A stretch of 64,000 nt of DNA from [Eubacterium] saphenum (lineage in GTDB: Bacteria > Bacillota > Clostridia > Peptostreptococcales > Anaerovoracaceae): assembly GCA_004555725.1 (NCBI GenBank), contig SFHC01000004.1, positions 134,810 to 198,809 on the forward strand. Reading direction: 5' to 3'. Positions 25,309-34,125 of the stretch are shown piece after piece (within the stretch, counting starts at the first letter, position 1; each line of letters begins with the position of its first letter). The notes beneath the pieces were generated by a model. That model was not told the DNA's origin and did not search any database. It saw only the letters and a program-made list of their open reading frames with translations. The position numbers and the translations under genes were made by a program.

Positions 25309-26757
25309 TTATTCTGCCTTGTCTGCCTGGTTGAAATCGTATTTCAGGACCGGCTTTCTGGCCGCGAGAACCTCGTCCAGACGCTTGATTGGCGTCTTCT
25401 GCGGGGAGGCTGTGACGGCGGAAGGGGTCTTGATGATCTCTTCGTAGATCTTTCTGAACGCGGCGATGGCGTTGTCCAGGGTTTCTCTGGTTTCGGTTTC
25501 CGTCGGTTCCACCATGAGCGCTTCCTCAACGATGAGCGGGAAGTACATTGTAGGCGGATGAATGCCGAAGTCCAGAAGTGCCTTGGCGACATCGAGTGCG
25601 GAGACATCATCTTCTTTGTGGAATTTCTCCAGGCTCATGACGAACTCGTGCATACAGATGCGGTCGTAGGCCATCGGATAGATGTCTTTTAGCTTCGCCA
25701 TCATGTAGTTGGCGTTGAGGACGGCATTATGTGCGAGTTCCGGAATTCCGTCGCCGCCGTTGACCATGAGGTAGGCGAGTGCGCGGACCATAATCAGGAA
25801 GTTGCCGTGGAAACCGGTCAGGTTGCCGATGCTCTTGGCAGCGCGTTCATAGTGCGCATCTTTTCCGGTGCCGGCGACGCGGTCTCCCGGAAGGTAATCT
25901 TTCAGGAAGTCCTTGCATCCGACAGGACCGCTGCCCGGACCGCCGCCGCCGTGCGGGGTGGAGAAGGTCTTATGCAGGTTCAGGTGAATGATGTCGAACC
26001 CGATGTCTCCCGGACGCACAATGCCGATAACGGCGTTCAGGTTAGCTCCGTCGTAGTAGCAGAGTCCGCCGGCTTCGTGGACAAGGCGGGTGATTTCCAT
26101 GATGTTGTCATCAAAGATGCCAACGGTGTTCGGGTTGGTCAGCATCAGGCCGGCGGTTTTGTCACTAAGCTTAGATTTCAGGTCATCCAGATCGATCATG
26201 CCATTTTCGTTGGATTTGATCTCCACAACTTTGAATCCGGCCATTGCTGCGCTGGCAGGGTTGGTGCCGTGAGCGGAATCCGGGATAATGATTTCATCAC
26301 GCTGCGTTTCGCCGTGATCCTGAAGGTATGCCTTAATCGTCAGAAGACCGGTGAATTCTCCCTGTGCGCCGGCTGCCGGCTGGAAGGTGACGTGGTCCAT
26401 TCCAGTGATTTCACACAGATATTTTTCCAGGTTGTCGATGACTTCTGTACATCCTTCAACGGTATCTGCCGGCTGAAGCGGATGCACATCGGTGAATCCC
26501 TTCAGAGAAGCCGCCGTTTCGTTCATGTACGGGTTGTATTTCATCGTGCAGGAACCGAGCGGGTAGAATCCGTCGTTTACGCCGCGGGCTTCTTTTGCGA
26601 GGGCTGTATAGTGACGGTCCAGTTCGTTCTCGGAGATCTCCGGAAGGCGCGGAGCGGAGCTTCGCATCGGAACATCCGGAAGTTTGATGTCTACATCGCA
26701 GTCCGGGAAGATGTCCTGGCCTCTGCCTGGTACGCTTCGTTCAAAAATCAGTTTCAT
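25309..26757 (-). CDS. gcvPB: Glycine dehydrogenase (decarboxylating) subunit 2
   Basis: PLP-binding half of the two-subunit P-protein, which decarboxylates glycine and passes the aminomethyl group to lipoyl-GcvH. The product has 482 residues from the ATG at 26757 (AAGGAGGTG upstream). The PLP lysine lies in HLNLHKTFSTPHGGGGPG. It starts four bases inside the gcvPA stop (ATGA), so translation is coupled. Last gene of gcvT-gcvH-gcvPA-gcvPB. Confidence 0.97.
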   Translation of the reverse strand: MKLIFERSVPGRGQDIFPDCDVDIKLPDVPMRSSAPRLPEISENELDRHYTALAKEARGVNDGFYPLGSCTMKYNPYMNETAASLKGFTDVHPLQPADTVEGCTEVIDNLEKYLCEITGMDHVTFQPAAGAQGEFTGLLTIKAYLQDHGETQRDEIIIPDSAHGTNPASAAMAGFKVVEIKSNENGMIDLDDLKSKLSDKTAGLMLTNPNTVGIFDDNIMEITRLVHEAGGLCYYDGANLNAVIGIVRPGDIGFDIIHLNLHKTFSTPHGGGGPGSGPVGCKDFLKDYLPGDRVAGTGKDAHYERAAKSIGNLTGFHGNFLIMVRALAYLMVNGGDGIPELAHNAVLNANYMMAKLKDIYPMAYDRICMHEFVMSLEKFHKEDDVSALDVAKALLDFGIHPPTMYFPLIVEEALMVEPTETETRETLDNAIAAFRKIYEEIIKTPSAVTASPQKTPIKRLDEVLAARKPVLKYDFNQADKAE

Positions 26758-28076
26758 GCCAGCACCTCCTTCGCCGTTTTGATCACAGTGTCCATTTCTT
26801 CCTTTGTGTTGAGTTCTGTCGTGCACCACAGGAGTTCATGATCGGAAACCGTGAGTCCCCCGAGAATTCCGCGGTCCTGAAGCGCGGAAAGAAGCGCGGA
26901 AGGATCTTTGCATTCGGTAAGGAATTCATGGAAGAACGGCTGGCTGCTGTAAACCAGCGGAAGTCCGGCTTCTGCCAGTCCTTCTGCCAGGTAGTGCGCC
27001 TTGGAGGTGCAGAGCTGCGCGGCTTTCTTCAGTCCGGCAGGGCCGACAGCGGACAGGTACACGGAGGCTTTCAGCGCGCAGAGCGCTTCATTGGAGCAGA
27101 CGTTGCTGCTGGCTTTCTCTCTGCGGATGTGCTGTTCTCTGGCCTGCAGGGTCAGAACATATCCGCGTTTTCCCTGAGAATCCACCGTTTCACCGACATA
27201 CCGGCCGACCATTTTGCGCATGTTTTTCTTTGTCGCCGCAAGGATGCCCAGATAAGGACCGCCGTACGCGAGGCCGAGGCCCAGAGGCTGACCTTCTCCG
27301 CAGACGATGTCCGCGCCGATTTCTCCCGGTGTCTTCAGAATGCCGAGGGCGATCGGATTAACGCTCATGATCAGCTGAGTCTTGCAGCTGTGCACGATTT
27401 CAGAAATGGCGTCGGCGTTCTCGATGATTCCATAGTAGTTCGGATACTGCATCAGGAAGCACGCGGATGCCGGATCTGCCGTCAGCATGTCTTTCAAAGC
27501 CTTGAGATCTGTAGCGCCGTCCGCTGCCGGAACGGTTTTAACATCCATTTCCCGGCCAAAAGAATAGGTCTGGATGACGCGCAGAATGCGGGGATCTACA
27601 GTCTCGGAAACGTAAATGACTGAACGTTTCCGGTCAGCGCTCATAGCACAGGCTTCTGCTGCCGCGGATGCGCCGTCGTACAGCGATGCGTTGGAAACGT
27701 CCATTCCAGTGAGTTCACAGATCATCGTCTGGTACTCAAAAATGGACTGGAGGATTCCCTGGCTGATTTCTGCCTGATACGGCGTGTATGCAGTCAGAAA
27801 TTCTTCCTTGCCTGCAATGGCATTTACCGCGGCAGGGACATAATGGTTATACGCGCCGGCACCGCGGAATATGGTTGGGAATACCGTGTTTTTCGCCGCT
27901 GTTCTCTCCATGATGCGGGTAACTTCCATCTCAGATTTTCCGTCCGAAAGATTGAGCCCGTCTTTGATTCTGGCTTCCTGCGGAATGTCTCTGAACAGGT
28001 CATCCCAGTCCCGGCAGCTGATTTCATGCAGCATTTCCTGCTGCTCTTTTTTTGTATTTGGTATAAATGTGCCCAA
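26754..28076 (-). CDS. gcvPA: Glycine dehydrogenase (decarboxylating) subunit 1
   Basis: N-terminal half of the split P-protein, forming a heterotetramer with gcvPB. Motifs include FIPNTKKEQQEML at the start, SLYDGASAAAEA and GEGQPLGLGLAYGGPYLG. No ATG is available: TTG at 28076 has AGGTGG eight bases upstream and gives a normal N-terminus of 440 residues. A GTG at 28088 is the alternative, with four more residues but poorer spacing. It overlaps gcvPB by four bases. Confidence 0.95.
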   Translation of the reverse strand: MGTFIPNTKKEQQEMLHEISCRDWDDLFRDIPQEARIKDGLNLSDGKSEMEVTRIMERTAAKNTVFPTIFRGAGAYNHYVPAAVNAIAGKEEFLTAYTPYQAEISQGILQSIFEYQTMICELTGMDVSNASLYDGASAAAEACAMSADRKRSVIYVSETVDPRILRVIQTYSFGREMDVKTVPAADGATDLKALKDMLTADPASACFLMQYPNYYGIIENADAISEIVHSCKTQLIMSVNPIALGILKTPGEIGADIVCGEGQPLGLGLAYGGPYLGILAATKKNMRKMVGRYVGETVDSQGKRGYVLTLQAREQHIRREKASSNVCSNEALCALKASVYLSAVGPAGLKKAAQLCTSKAHYLAEGLAEAGLPLVYSSQPFFHEFLTECKDPSALLSALQDRGILGGLTVSDHELLWCTTELNTKEEMDTVIKTAKEVLA

Positions 28077-28185
28077 GTTTATTACCACCTTTTGTTTATG
28101 GTGCCGTCCGTGTTCATTTCTGCGGCAGGACGGCAGATCTGCAGAGTATTATCCGGTCTTCGGCAGTATGCGCCGTGTCGGGAAA

Positions 28186-28566
28186 TTACTCGTCTTCCTC
28201 TTCTACAAAGCGGTCATACTCGTCTGCGTCCAGAAGATCATCGTCACCGCTGACATTGGTCAGTTTTACGAGCCATGCTTCATATGGCTCCTCATTGATT
28301 TTCTCCGGCGCGTCCAGGAGCTCTTCGTTTATTTCTGTGACAACTCCGTTGACCGGTGCGATTATGTCAGAAACCGCTTTTACAGATTCAACATCACCGA
28401 ACGGTTCGCCGGCCTCAAGCTCGTCGTCAACGTCAGGGAGGTTGACAAATACGAGATCGCCAAGGCTTTCCTGGGCGTGGTCGGTAATGCCGATATATGC
28501 GGTGCCGTTTTCCATGCGCACCCACTCATGAGATTTAGAATACTTCAGTTCCTTTGGATCGATCAT
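28186..28566 (-). CDS. gcvH: Glycine cleavage system H protein
   Basis: Lipoyl carrier of the glycine cleavage system, 126 residues. The lipoylated lysine is K63 in GDVESVKAVSD. The flanking sequence HEWVRMENGTAYIGITDHAQESLGD is canonical. AAGGAG precedes the ATG. Its lipoyl group would have to come from the lipoate operon at 56.8-59.9 kb. The C-terminus is strongly acidic (VEEEDE). Confidence 0.98.
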   Translation of the reverse strand: MIDPKELKYSKSHEWVRMENGTAYIGITDHAQESLGDLVFVNLPDVDDELEAGEPFGDVESVKAVSDIIAPVNGVVTEINEELLDAPEKINEEPYEAWLVKLTNVSGDDDLLDADEYDRFVEEEDE

Positions 28567-28695
28567 TTTTTTCTCCTTGTTCGATTAATTTTTGTCTGCA
28601 GATCAGAAGCAGACGGCCGCGCAGTATGATGGGCTGTTCTGAATCTGACCAGCCGGGTGATATTCCCGGTATAGCAGTGGGATAACGAATTATCT

Positions 28696-29784
28696 CTATT
28701 TCTGACGCTTATAGAACGGCAGCTTGACCATCTCCGCATCCACGCGGCGTCCGCGCACTTCTACCTGAACCGGCGCGCCGATTTCACGCTTGTCGGAATC
28801 GACGATGGCCAGGGCGTAGGAGCCCTTCAGATATGGGAGGAAGGTTCCGGATGTAGTTCTGCCAATTTCCTCGCCGTCGCGGTAAATCGCGCAGTCCTCA
28901 CGGACGATGCCTCTTCCGGTGACTTTGATGCCGACGCGTCTCTGCTTCAGCGGCATGGCAGCTTCCAGCGCTTCTTTTCCGATGAATTCAGGTTTGTCCA
29001 TCTTGACGGCAAAACCAAGTCCGGCCGTTTTCGGTGAAATCTTATCATTCATCTCGTGGCCGTAAAGCGGCATAGCAGCTTCCATACGCAGCGTGTCGCG
29101 CGCGCCGAGCCCGCATGGGATCAGGCCGTCGTCCTTTCCGGCATCCAGAAGAATCGTCCAGATTTCCGGAGCTTTCTCCGCCGGCATGTAAATCTCAAAC
29201 CCGTCTTCGCCGGTATATCCCGTGCGGGAAATGATGCATAGGATGCCTTTAATTTCTGCGTCGAAAACCGCGGTGTAATACTCTGCCGGGATATATTTGC
29301 TGTCCGTGACCGAGGACAAAATTTTCTCGGCAAGAGGACCCTGAAGGGCCAGCTGACCGTAATCGTCAGAGACGTCAGAAAGTTCGACGTCGCCCTGTCT
29401 GTGGTCACAAATCCACTGATAATCTTTTTCCCGGTTCGCTGCGTTGACGACAACCAGATAATCGTTCTCCGCCTTCATATAGACGATCAGATCGTCGACC
29501 GTGCCGCCGTGTTCGTTGCACATCGGGCTGTAACGCGCCTGACCGGCATGCATTCCGGTGAAATCGTTTGTCAGCAAATGATTCAGAAAATTTAGTGAAT
29601 CCTGTCCCTGAACCAAAACTTCTCCCATGTGCGATACGTCGAAGAGACCACATTTCGTGCGGACGGCCATATGCTCTTTTTTGATGCCCGTCTCATACTG
29701 GACAGGGAGCAGGTATCCGCCGAATGGAACCATCTTTCCGCCGCACTCTACATGCGTTTCATAAAGTGGTGTTTTTTTCTCCAT
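28696..29784 (-). CDS. gcvT: Aminomethyltransferase (glycine cleavage T protein)
   Basis: Transfers the one-carbon unit from aminomethyl-lipoyl-GcvH to tetrahydrofolate and releases ammonia. 362 residues. It has FDVSHMGEVLVQG with the conserved aspartate region, ISRTGYTGEDGFEIY, and LIPCGLGARDTLRMEA. First gene of the operon, with GGAGG at the ATG and a promoter at 29827-29855. No glycine riboswitch is visible ahead of it. Confidence 0.97.
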   Translation of the reverse strand: MEKKTPLYETHVECGGKMVPFGGYLLPVQYETGIKKEHMAVRTKCGLFDVSHMGEVLVQGQDSLNFLNHLLTNDFTGMHAGQARYSPMCNEHGGTVDDLIVYMKAENDYLVVVNAANREKDYQWICDHRQGDVELSDVSDDYGQLALQGPLAEKILSSVTDSKYIPAEYYTAVFDAEIKGILCIISRTGYTGEDGFEIYMPAEKAPEIWTILLDAGKDDGLIPCGLGARDTLRMEAAMPLYGHEMNDKISPKTAGLGFAVKMDKPEFIGKEALEAAMPLKQRRVGIKVTGRGIVREDCAIYRDGEEIGRTTSGTFLPYLKGSYALAIVDSDKREIGAPVQVEVRGRRVDAEMVKLPFYKRQK

Positions 29785-29826
29785 TCCAATTAACCTCCAA
29801 TATGTGCATCACATAAATACACATAG

Positions 29827-29855
29827 ATGATAGCACAGGCTTTTCAGGGGTTCAA
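29827..29855 (-). promoter_or_regulatory. Promoter of the gcv operon
   Basis: Minus strand TTGAAC (29850-29855), 17-base spacer, TATCAT (29827-29832), giving a leader of about 35 bases, too short for a glycine riboswitch. Confidence 0.65.
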
Positions 29856-30058
29856 TCGCAGAATATGTGTATACAGATAATTTATAAGAGGAATATTCGT
29901 GTTAAATTTGTGTCAATTAAGTAAAGCGAGTAGAAATATAATAGGATGTTTTTCCGGCAAGCTCACCGACATCCTTCCCGCAGTCTGATAGTGTCCGGTG
30001 GTTCCAGATCTTTTCGCACCGCATTCACAAATCCCGTCAGTCAAAATTACAAAACTCA

Positions 30059-30124
30059 TATGAAAAACGCAGGATTTTATGCATTGTTCATATGAATAAT
30101 GTAAATAAAATTGCGTTTTTCATA
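30059..30124. repeat. Long hairpin upstream of the repeat array
   Basis: A perfect 13-base inverted repeat TATGAAAAACGCA (30059-30071) / TGCGTTTTTCATA (30112-30124) encloses a 40-base loop holding the palindrome TTCATATGAA. Confidence 0.5.
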
Positions 30125-30179
30125 GGAACTTTGCAATGACGGAGAACTATGTTATGGATGAGTTATTTGAAATTGCAGA

Positions 30180-30571
30180 TTCTGGGAGGATTGGACGCAG
30201 AACAACTAACACCGATAACGCATAACCATATGAATTTGCGTCCAATTCATATGTATACACACAATCTGCATCCAATGTCAATAATTCGTCCGTTGGACGC
30301 AGTGCGTCCCTTTCCAATGAGGTAAAATCAGTCGATTTTGCGTCCAGTTTGAGGGTATACAGTATAACGCTGCATATTCAACAAATCATCCAGCTGGACG
30401 CAAATTTCCATGTAGAAGTATCCGAATCCTGTCAGGATTTGCGTCCAAATCGCAAATATGCTGCATACCCATACATTTTTATAAAAGCGGGTCTATTGGA
30501 CGCAAATCGGACATAGTCAATGGCATAAAAGAATTCGAATCTGCGTCCAATAATCTTGTATACCCGAAAAT
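30180..30571. repeat. Diverged tandem array, about 102-bp period
   Basis: TGGACGCA occurs at 30192, 30294, 30395 and 30498 (steps 102, 101, 103). Each is followed 44-45 bases later by TGCGTCCA (30237, 30339, 30440, 30542). The rest of each unit has diverged. It runs directly into the better conserved 92-bp repeats. Noncoding on inspection. Confidence 0.75.
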
Positions 30572-30870
30572 CCCGTCCATTGGTAACAAAAGGCGCAAAT
30601 GGACGGGAATGCAGGCTGAATAGTACCCGGATTCCCGTCCACAGAACTTGTATACCCGAAAATCCCGTCCACTGGCAAGAAAAAGTGCAAATGGACGGGA
30701 ATGCAGGCTGAACAGCACTCGGATTCCCGTCCATAGAACTTGTATACCTGAAGTTCCCGTCCATTGGCAAGAAAAAGCGCAAATGGACGGGAATGCAGGC
30801 TGAATAGTACCCGGATTCCCGTCCACAGAACTTGTATACCTGAAAATCCCGTCCATTTGCGGGGCACATA
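30572..30870. repeat. 92-bp tandem repeats, three full copies and a partial
   Basis: Unit boundaries at 30572, 30664, 30756 and 30848, exactly 92 bases apart. Each unit has CCCGTCCA...TGGACGGG as a 28-base-offset inverted pair, a further TTCCCGTCCA, and CTTGTATACC. Because 92 is not a multiple of three and the units lack stops on the minus strand, all three minus frames stay open; this does not indicate a protein. Confidence 0.85.
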
Positions 30871-30910
30871 GTATACTCGCATATTATATTCGTATCTTCA
30901 AAACTTCCCA

Positions 30911-31336
30911 CTGCTTCCTCATCGCTCTCGCATCACTGTCGTTCGCGAATCGCGAGAGCGACTTGGGATACATACGACGTTCCGCTGGCTGATCGAGCGT
31001 CGCCGTTGGCTTGCTCTCTCAGGCGGAACCAGCATAAGCAGTCCTCATCGCTCTCGCATCACTGTCGTTCGCGAATCGCGAGAGCGACTGCATTATACGA
31101 CACGGCGCTAGCCAATCGCAGTGCGCTGTGCTTCTGCTCTTGGGCGCCGTTAGCATAAGGCCTTCTCATCACTCGGCTCTCACTGTGTTCGGCCTCGTGA
31201 GAGCAAGCGCCATTATACGACGTTCGGCTAGCCAGTCGTGCTGCGCCTTACGGCTTGCTCTCCTGGGCCAAACCAGCATAAGCAGTCCTCATCGCTCTCG
31301 CATCACTGTCGTTCGCGAATCGCGAGAGCGACTGCA
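30911..31336. repeat. Four GC-rich tandem repeats of about 121-126 bp
   Basis: Units begin at the CATC of 30920, 31046, 31167 and 31290. Three units carry the hairpin CGCTCTCGC ... GCGAGAGCG with a nearly identical sequence; the third is a variant (CGGCTCTCAC ... GTGAGAGC). They are joined by GC-rich linkers with GCTAGCCA-type sequences and AGCATAAG. The block ends at the stop codon of the cytidylate-kinase-like gene. Confidence 0.8.
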
Positions 31337-32443
31337 TTATCGTTTCCCGCCTAATCCGGCGTTGTCGAGGATCTGGAGGATGAAGTCGATGGAACCGCGG
31401 ACGCCGAACATGGAGGTATTCAGGGTGATGTCGTAGTTGGCGGCGTCGTTCCATTTGTGGTTGGTGAAGAATTCATAGTACTCGGCGCGGTCTTTGTCGA
31501 CCTGGTGCATCTGGCGGCGGGCGGTGCGTTCGTCGACGTTGTTGACTTCCATGATTCGGCGGATCCGGCGTTCTTCCGGCGTGGTCAGGAAGATGCTGAC
31601 GTGCGGGATGTTGTTGCTGCGCATGACGTTGTCGGCGCAGCGTCCCATGACGACAAAGTCTTTTTCTTTTGCCATCTGGATGAGGAGTTCGGATTCGGCA
31701 AAGAAGTAGGCGTCGCGTGCTGAGAGACCGTGGTAGCGGTTGGCGCGGGCGAGGTGTTCTTTCAGGGTCAGTTTTTGTTTCTGATAGGAAAGTCCAGGGT
31801 TGCCGGCGCCGATCTGCGCGTTGATGATGTCGGTTTCGGCCTTGGTCAGTTTGACTTTGCCCTTGGCATCTGAGGTGCGCTGGATCAGACGCATGAAGAT
31901 TTCTGCGTCATAGTAGTTGATGTGGAGGGCGTCGGCGATGCCGAGTCCTACGTTATTAGCCGCGCATCCGTAGCTGCGGTTGATGCAGATGATCAGGCGG
32001 TTGTCTCGCGTGAACCGGTTGTTCAGGTTCAGCTCGTTCAGGTTCATATCCTGGCTGCTGGCAATCAGCGTGCCCGGTTCAGAGATGATTCTGCTGAATT
32101 CATGGAAGACTTCATTATATGCGCTCAGAGCCTTGTAGTGGTCGTCAGTATCCTGGATGCTGCGGGCCATATTTCCGATCAGAGCCAGTTCGCTTCGGAT
32201 GATGTGCTCTCGGTTCTTGACCAGTGCCTTTTCAATGATTGAGATGTTGCGCTCGCGGTCGTTGGTAAAGACGCGCCCCAGTGAGGATCCGCTCAGTTCG
32301 TATACCAGTTTGTCCAGGTCGTACAGATGCTCTGCAAATTCTCTCGCACTGATGGCTTCCTTCGGAGATTCGGAAGCGGCTGTGCTGTCCTGAGAAGAAG
32401 GGACGGTATTTTCTTGTGCGGTTTTCTTTTTGTCATTGCTCAT
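31337..32443 (-). CDS. Cytidylate kinase-like family protein
   Basis: 368 residues. A Ser/Thr/Lys-rich disordered head (about 1-30) is followed by a helical region. A nucleotide-kinase-like domain starts near residue 145 (NRLIICINRSYGCAANNVGLGIADAL), which replaces the usual Walker A. It continues with FVVMGRCADNVM and an arginine-rich lid (TPEERRIRRIMEVNNVDERTARRQM). This matches the cytidylate-kinase-like (Cytidylate_kin2) family, whose substrate is unknown. It lies 18 bases after the NhaD-like gene with a good GGAGG, so the two are an operon. Its stop codon abuts a repeat block. Confidence 0.8.
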   Translation of the reverse strand: MSNDKKKTAQENTVPSSQDSTAASESPKEAISAREFAEHLYDLDKLVYELSGSSLGRVFTNDRERNISIIEKALVKNREHIIRSELALIGNMARSIQDTDDHYKALSAYNEVFHEFSRIISEPGTLIASSQDMNLNELNLNNRFTRDNRLIICINRSYGCAANNVGLGIADALHINYYDAEIFMRLIQRTSDAKGKVKLTKAETDIINAQIGAGNPGLSYQKQKLTLKEHLARANRYHGLSARDAYFFAESELLIQMAKEKDFVVMGRCADNVMRSNNIPHVSIFLTTPEERRIRRIMEVNNVDERTARRQMHQVDKDRAEYYEFFTNHKWNDAANYDITLNTSMFGVRGSIDFILQILDNAGLGGKR

Positions 32444-32461
32444 GACGGGCCTCCTTTCTTC

Positions 32462-33793
32462 TTAGTGGAAAAACAGCAGAATATCAAGCAGATATACCGG
32501 ACACAGGATGCATACGGACCATTTCATGTACCCGAAGAAGGACGGCATGCGGATACCGTTCTCGTCTGACATGGATTTTACCATGAAGTTCGGGGCGTTT
32601 CCGATGTAGGTGTTGGCGCCCATGAATACGGCTCCGCAGGAGATTGCCTCCAGCATGTTGACCGGAACGGTGCCGAGCAGGGTGCTGATGCCGTGCGCAA
32701 AGTGCAGGGATCCGGCTGTGGTCAGGAAGACCATGTAGGTCGGTGTGTTATCGAGGAAGCTGGACAGAAGTCCGGTCAGCACAAACATCTGGTACGGTTT
32801 GTCGATGTCCATCTGCGGTCCCAGGTGCTTCAGTACGATCAGAGCCGGCTGCATGGTGATGAAGATGCCGATGAACAGGACTGCGACTTCCTGGATCGCG
32901 CCCCAGGTAAAGTGGTTGCGGCGGCGGACTTCGATCGGTGTCGTCTTAAAGGACAGCCATGCGGCGAGGAGAATAATCGCGACCTCGACGATGCTGGTGA
33001 GAGGGAACATCAATGTCTTGGTGATTGGAATTCCCTTTCCCTTGAACGCGGCGTAATTCGGAAGGATTCCGCTGATCAGTACGGCAAAAATAATCATGAC
33101 AAGGAACAACAGGTTATGCAGTCCCTCGATTTTCAGGGAGGTCTCCGGTGTGTGGAGGTTCGGGCGATACCCCTCTTCGATGTCTTTCCGGTACGCTTTT
33201 CTGTCAATTCTGTAGAAAATGAACAGCAAAATAACCGCGTTTATCATCATGATCGGGAACAGGCGGAAGCTCCACAGGAACGGCACGCCCTGCATGAACC
33301 CCATCAGCAGTGGCGGATCGCCGACTGGGGTCAGGCATCCTCCAAGGTTGGAGATCAGGAAGATGAAAAAGATCATGATGTGTGAACGGCGGGAGCGCCA
33401 GGAGTTCATCTGAATAACCGGGCGGATCATCAGCATGCTGGATCCCGTGGTGCCGATAAAGCTGGACAGCAGGGTGCCGACCAGAAGCAGAAGTACATTT
33501 ACTCGCGGAGACCCGGCAAGATCGCCTTCAAAGCGGATGTTTCCCGCGACGCAGTACAGACCGAAAAGCAGGACGATGAACGTCAGATAATCGTTGACGA
33601 TGCCGTCGGCGGCAGTTTCGATCCCTGAGAAGATTCCATATTTTACGGATAGTAAAACAATGGCCAGGATTGACCAGAATCCTGTGATAACTGGCATGCG
33701 TCTCTCCCATACGGATGGGTTGAGAATAGGAAAGAGAGCAATGCAAAGCAGCATTCCGACAAAAGGAATGCATGTCCATAGCGGTTCTTGCAT
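32462..33793 (-). CDS. NhaD-like sodium/proton antiporter (citrate-transporter superfamily)
   Basis: 443-residue membrane protein with about 12 segments. Motifs of the ion transporter superfamily are visible: GTTGSSMLMIRPVIQ, LISNLGGCLTPVGDPPLLMGF, LSSFLDNTPTYMVF and GAVFMGANTYIGNAPNFMVKSM. The paired TPVGDPP and DNTPT/GNAPN loops are characteristic of NhaD-type antiporters. It probably exports sodium in exchange for protons. Start ATG has GGAGG. First gene of a two-gene operon with the kinase-like protein. Confidence 0.85.
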   Translation of the reverse strand: MQEPLWTCIPFVGMLLCIALFPILNPSVWERRMPVITGFWSILAIVLLSVKYGIFSGIETAADGIVNDYLTFIVLLFGLYCVAGNIRFEGDLAGSPRVNVLLLLVGTLLSSFIGTTGSSMLMIRPVIQMNSWRSRRSHIMIFFIFLISNLGGCLTPVGDPPLLMGFMQGVPFLWSFRLFPIMMINAVILLFIFYRIDRKAYRKDIEEGYRPNLHTPETSLKIEGLHNLLFLVMIIFAVLISGILPNYAAFKGKGIPITKTLMFPLTSIVEVAIILLAAWLSFKTTPIEVRRRNHFTWGAIQEVAVLFIGIFITMQPALIVLKHLGPQMDIDKPYQMFVLTGLLSSFLDNTPTYMVFLTTAGSLHFAHGISTLLGTVPVNMLEAISCGAVFMGANTYIGNAPNFMVKSMSDENGIRMPSFFGYMKWSVCILCPVYLLDILLFFH

Positions 33794-34125
33794 TTAATAG
33801 TCCTCCAAGTTAAAATTTAGAAAATTTTATTAATTCGAATAAAGTATAAATGTTCTCATGGAAACACAGAATTCTCCACAGAGTCTAAAATCAGTATACC
33901 ATGAAACACGCAGTTTTGTGTGGCAATGAACAAATAACATCAATAAATATGGGCCACAGTACAAAGTGTAATTATTGTCTGTGGCCCAAACAGATGTACG
34001 CGCAGGCGTCATTCCTGCCTGATCAGAAAACGTTCAATTGCGCAGAAATGTGTCTGACGCCGTTCCGCTGTTTTGGCTTCCCTTCTGATTCTGCGATGCA
34101 GGCAGAATCAGAGAATGCCTGATGT
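33794..34125. other. Intergenic region with two hairpins
   Basis: GGGCCACAG (33951-33959) / CTGTGGCCC (33979-33987) and TCTGATTCTGC (34084-34094) / GCAGAATCAGA (34102-34112). The second probably ends pheT transcription, although its T tract is poor. No gene is seen. Confidence 0.5.

Noticed and set aside
29785..29860. Glycine riboswitch before gcvT
   Set aside because: The promoter leaves only about 35 bases of leader, and no glycine aptamer core is visible.
30572..30870. Possible CRISPR array
   Set aside because: The whole 92-bp unit is repeated, with no unique spacers, and no cas genes are present.
30432..30911. 159-codon minus-strand frame and two overlapping frames within the 92-bp repeats
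   Set aside because: All three frames are open only because the repeat unit lacks stops and its length is not a multiple of three. Products are repeats of one another, and no RBS is present.
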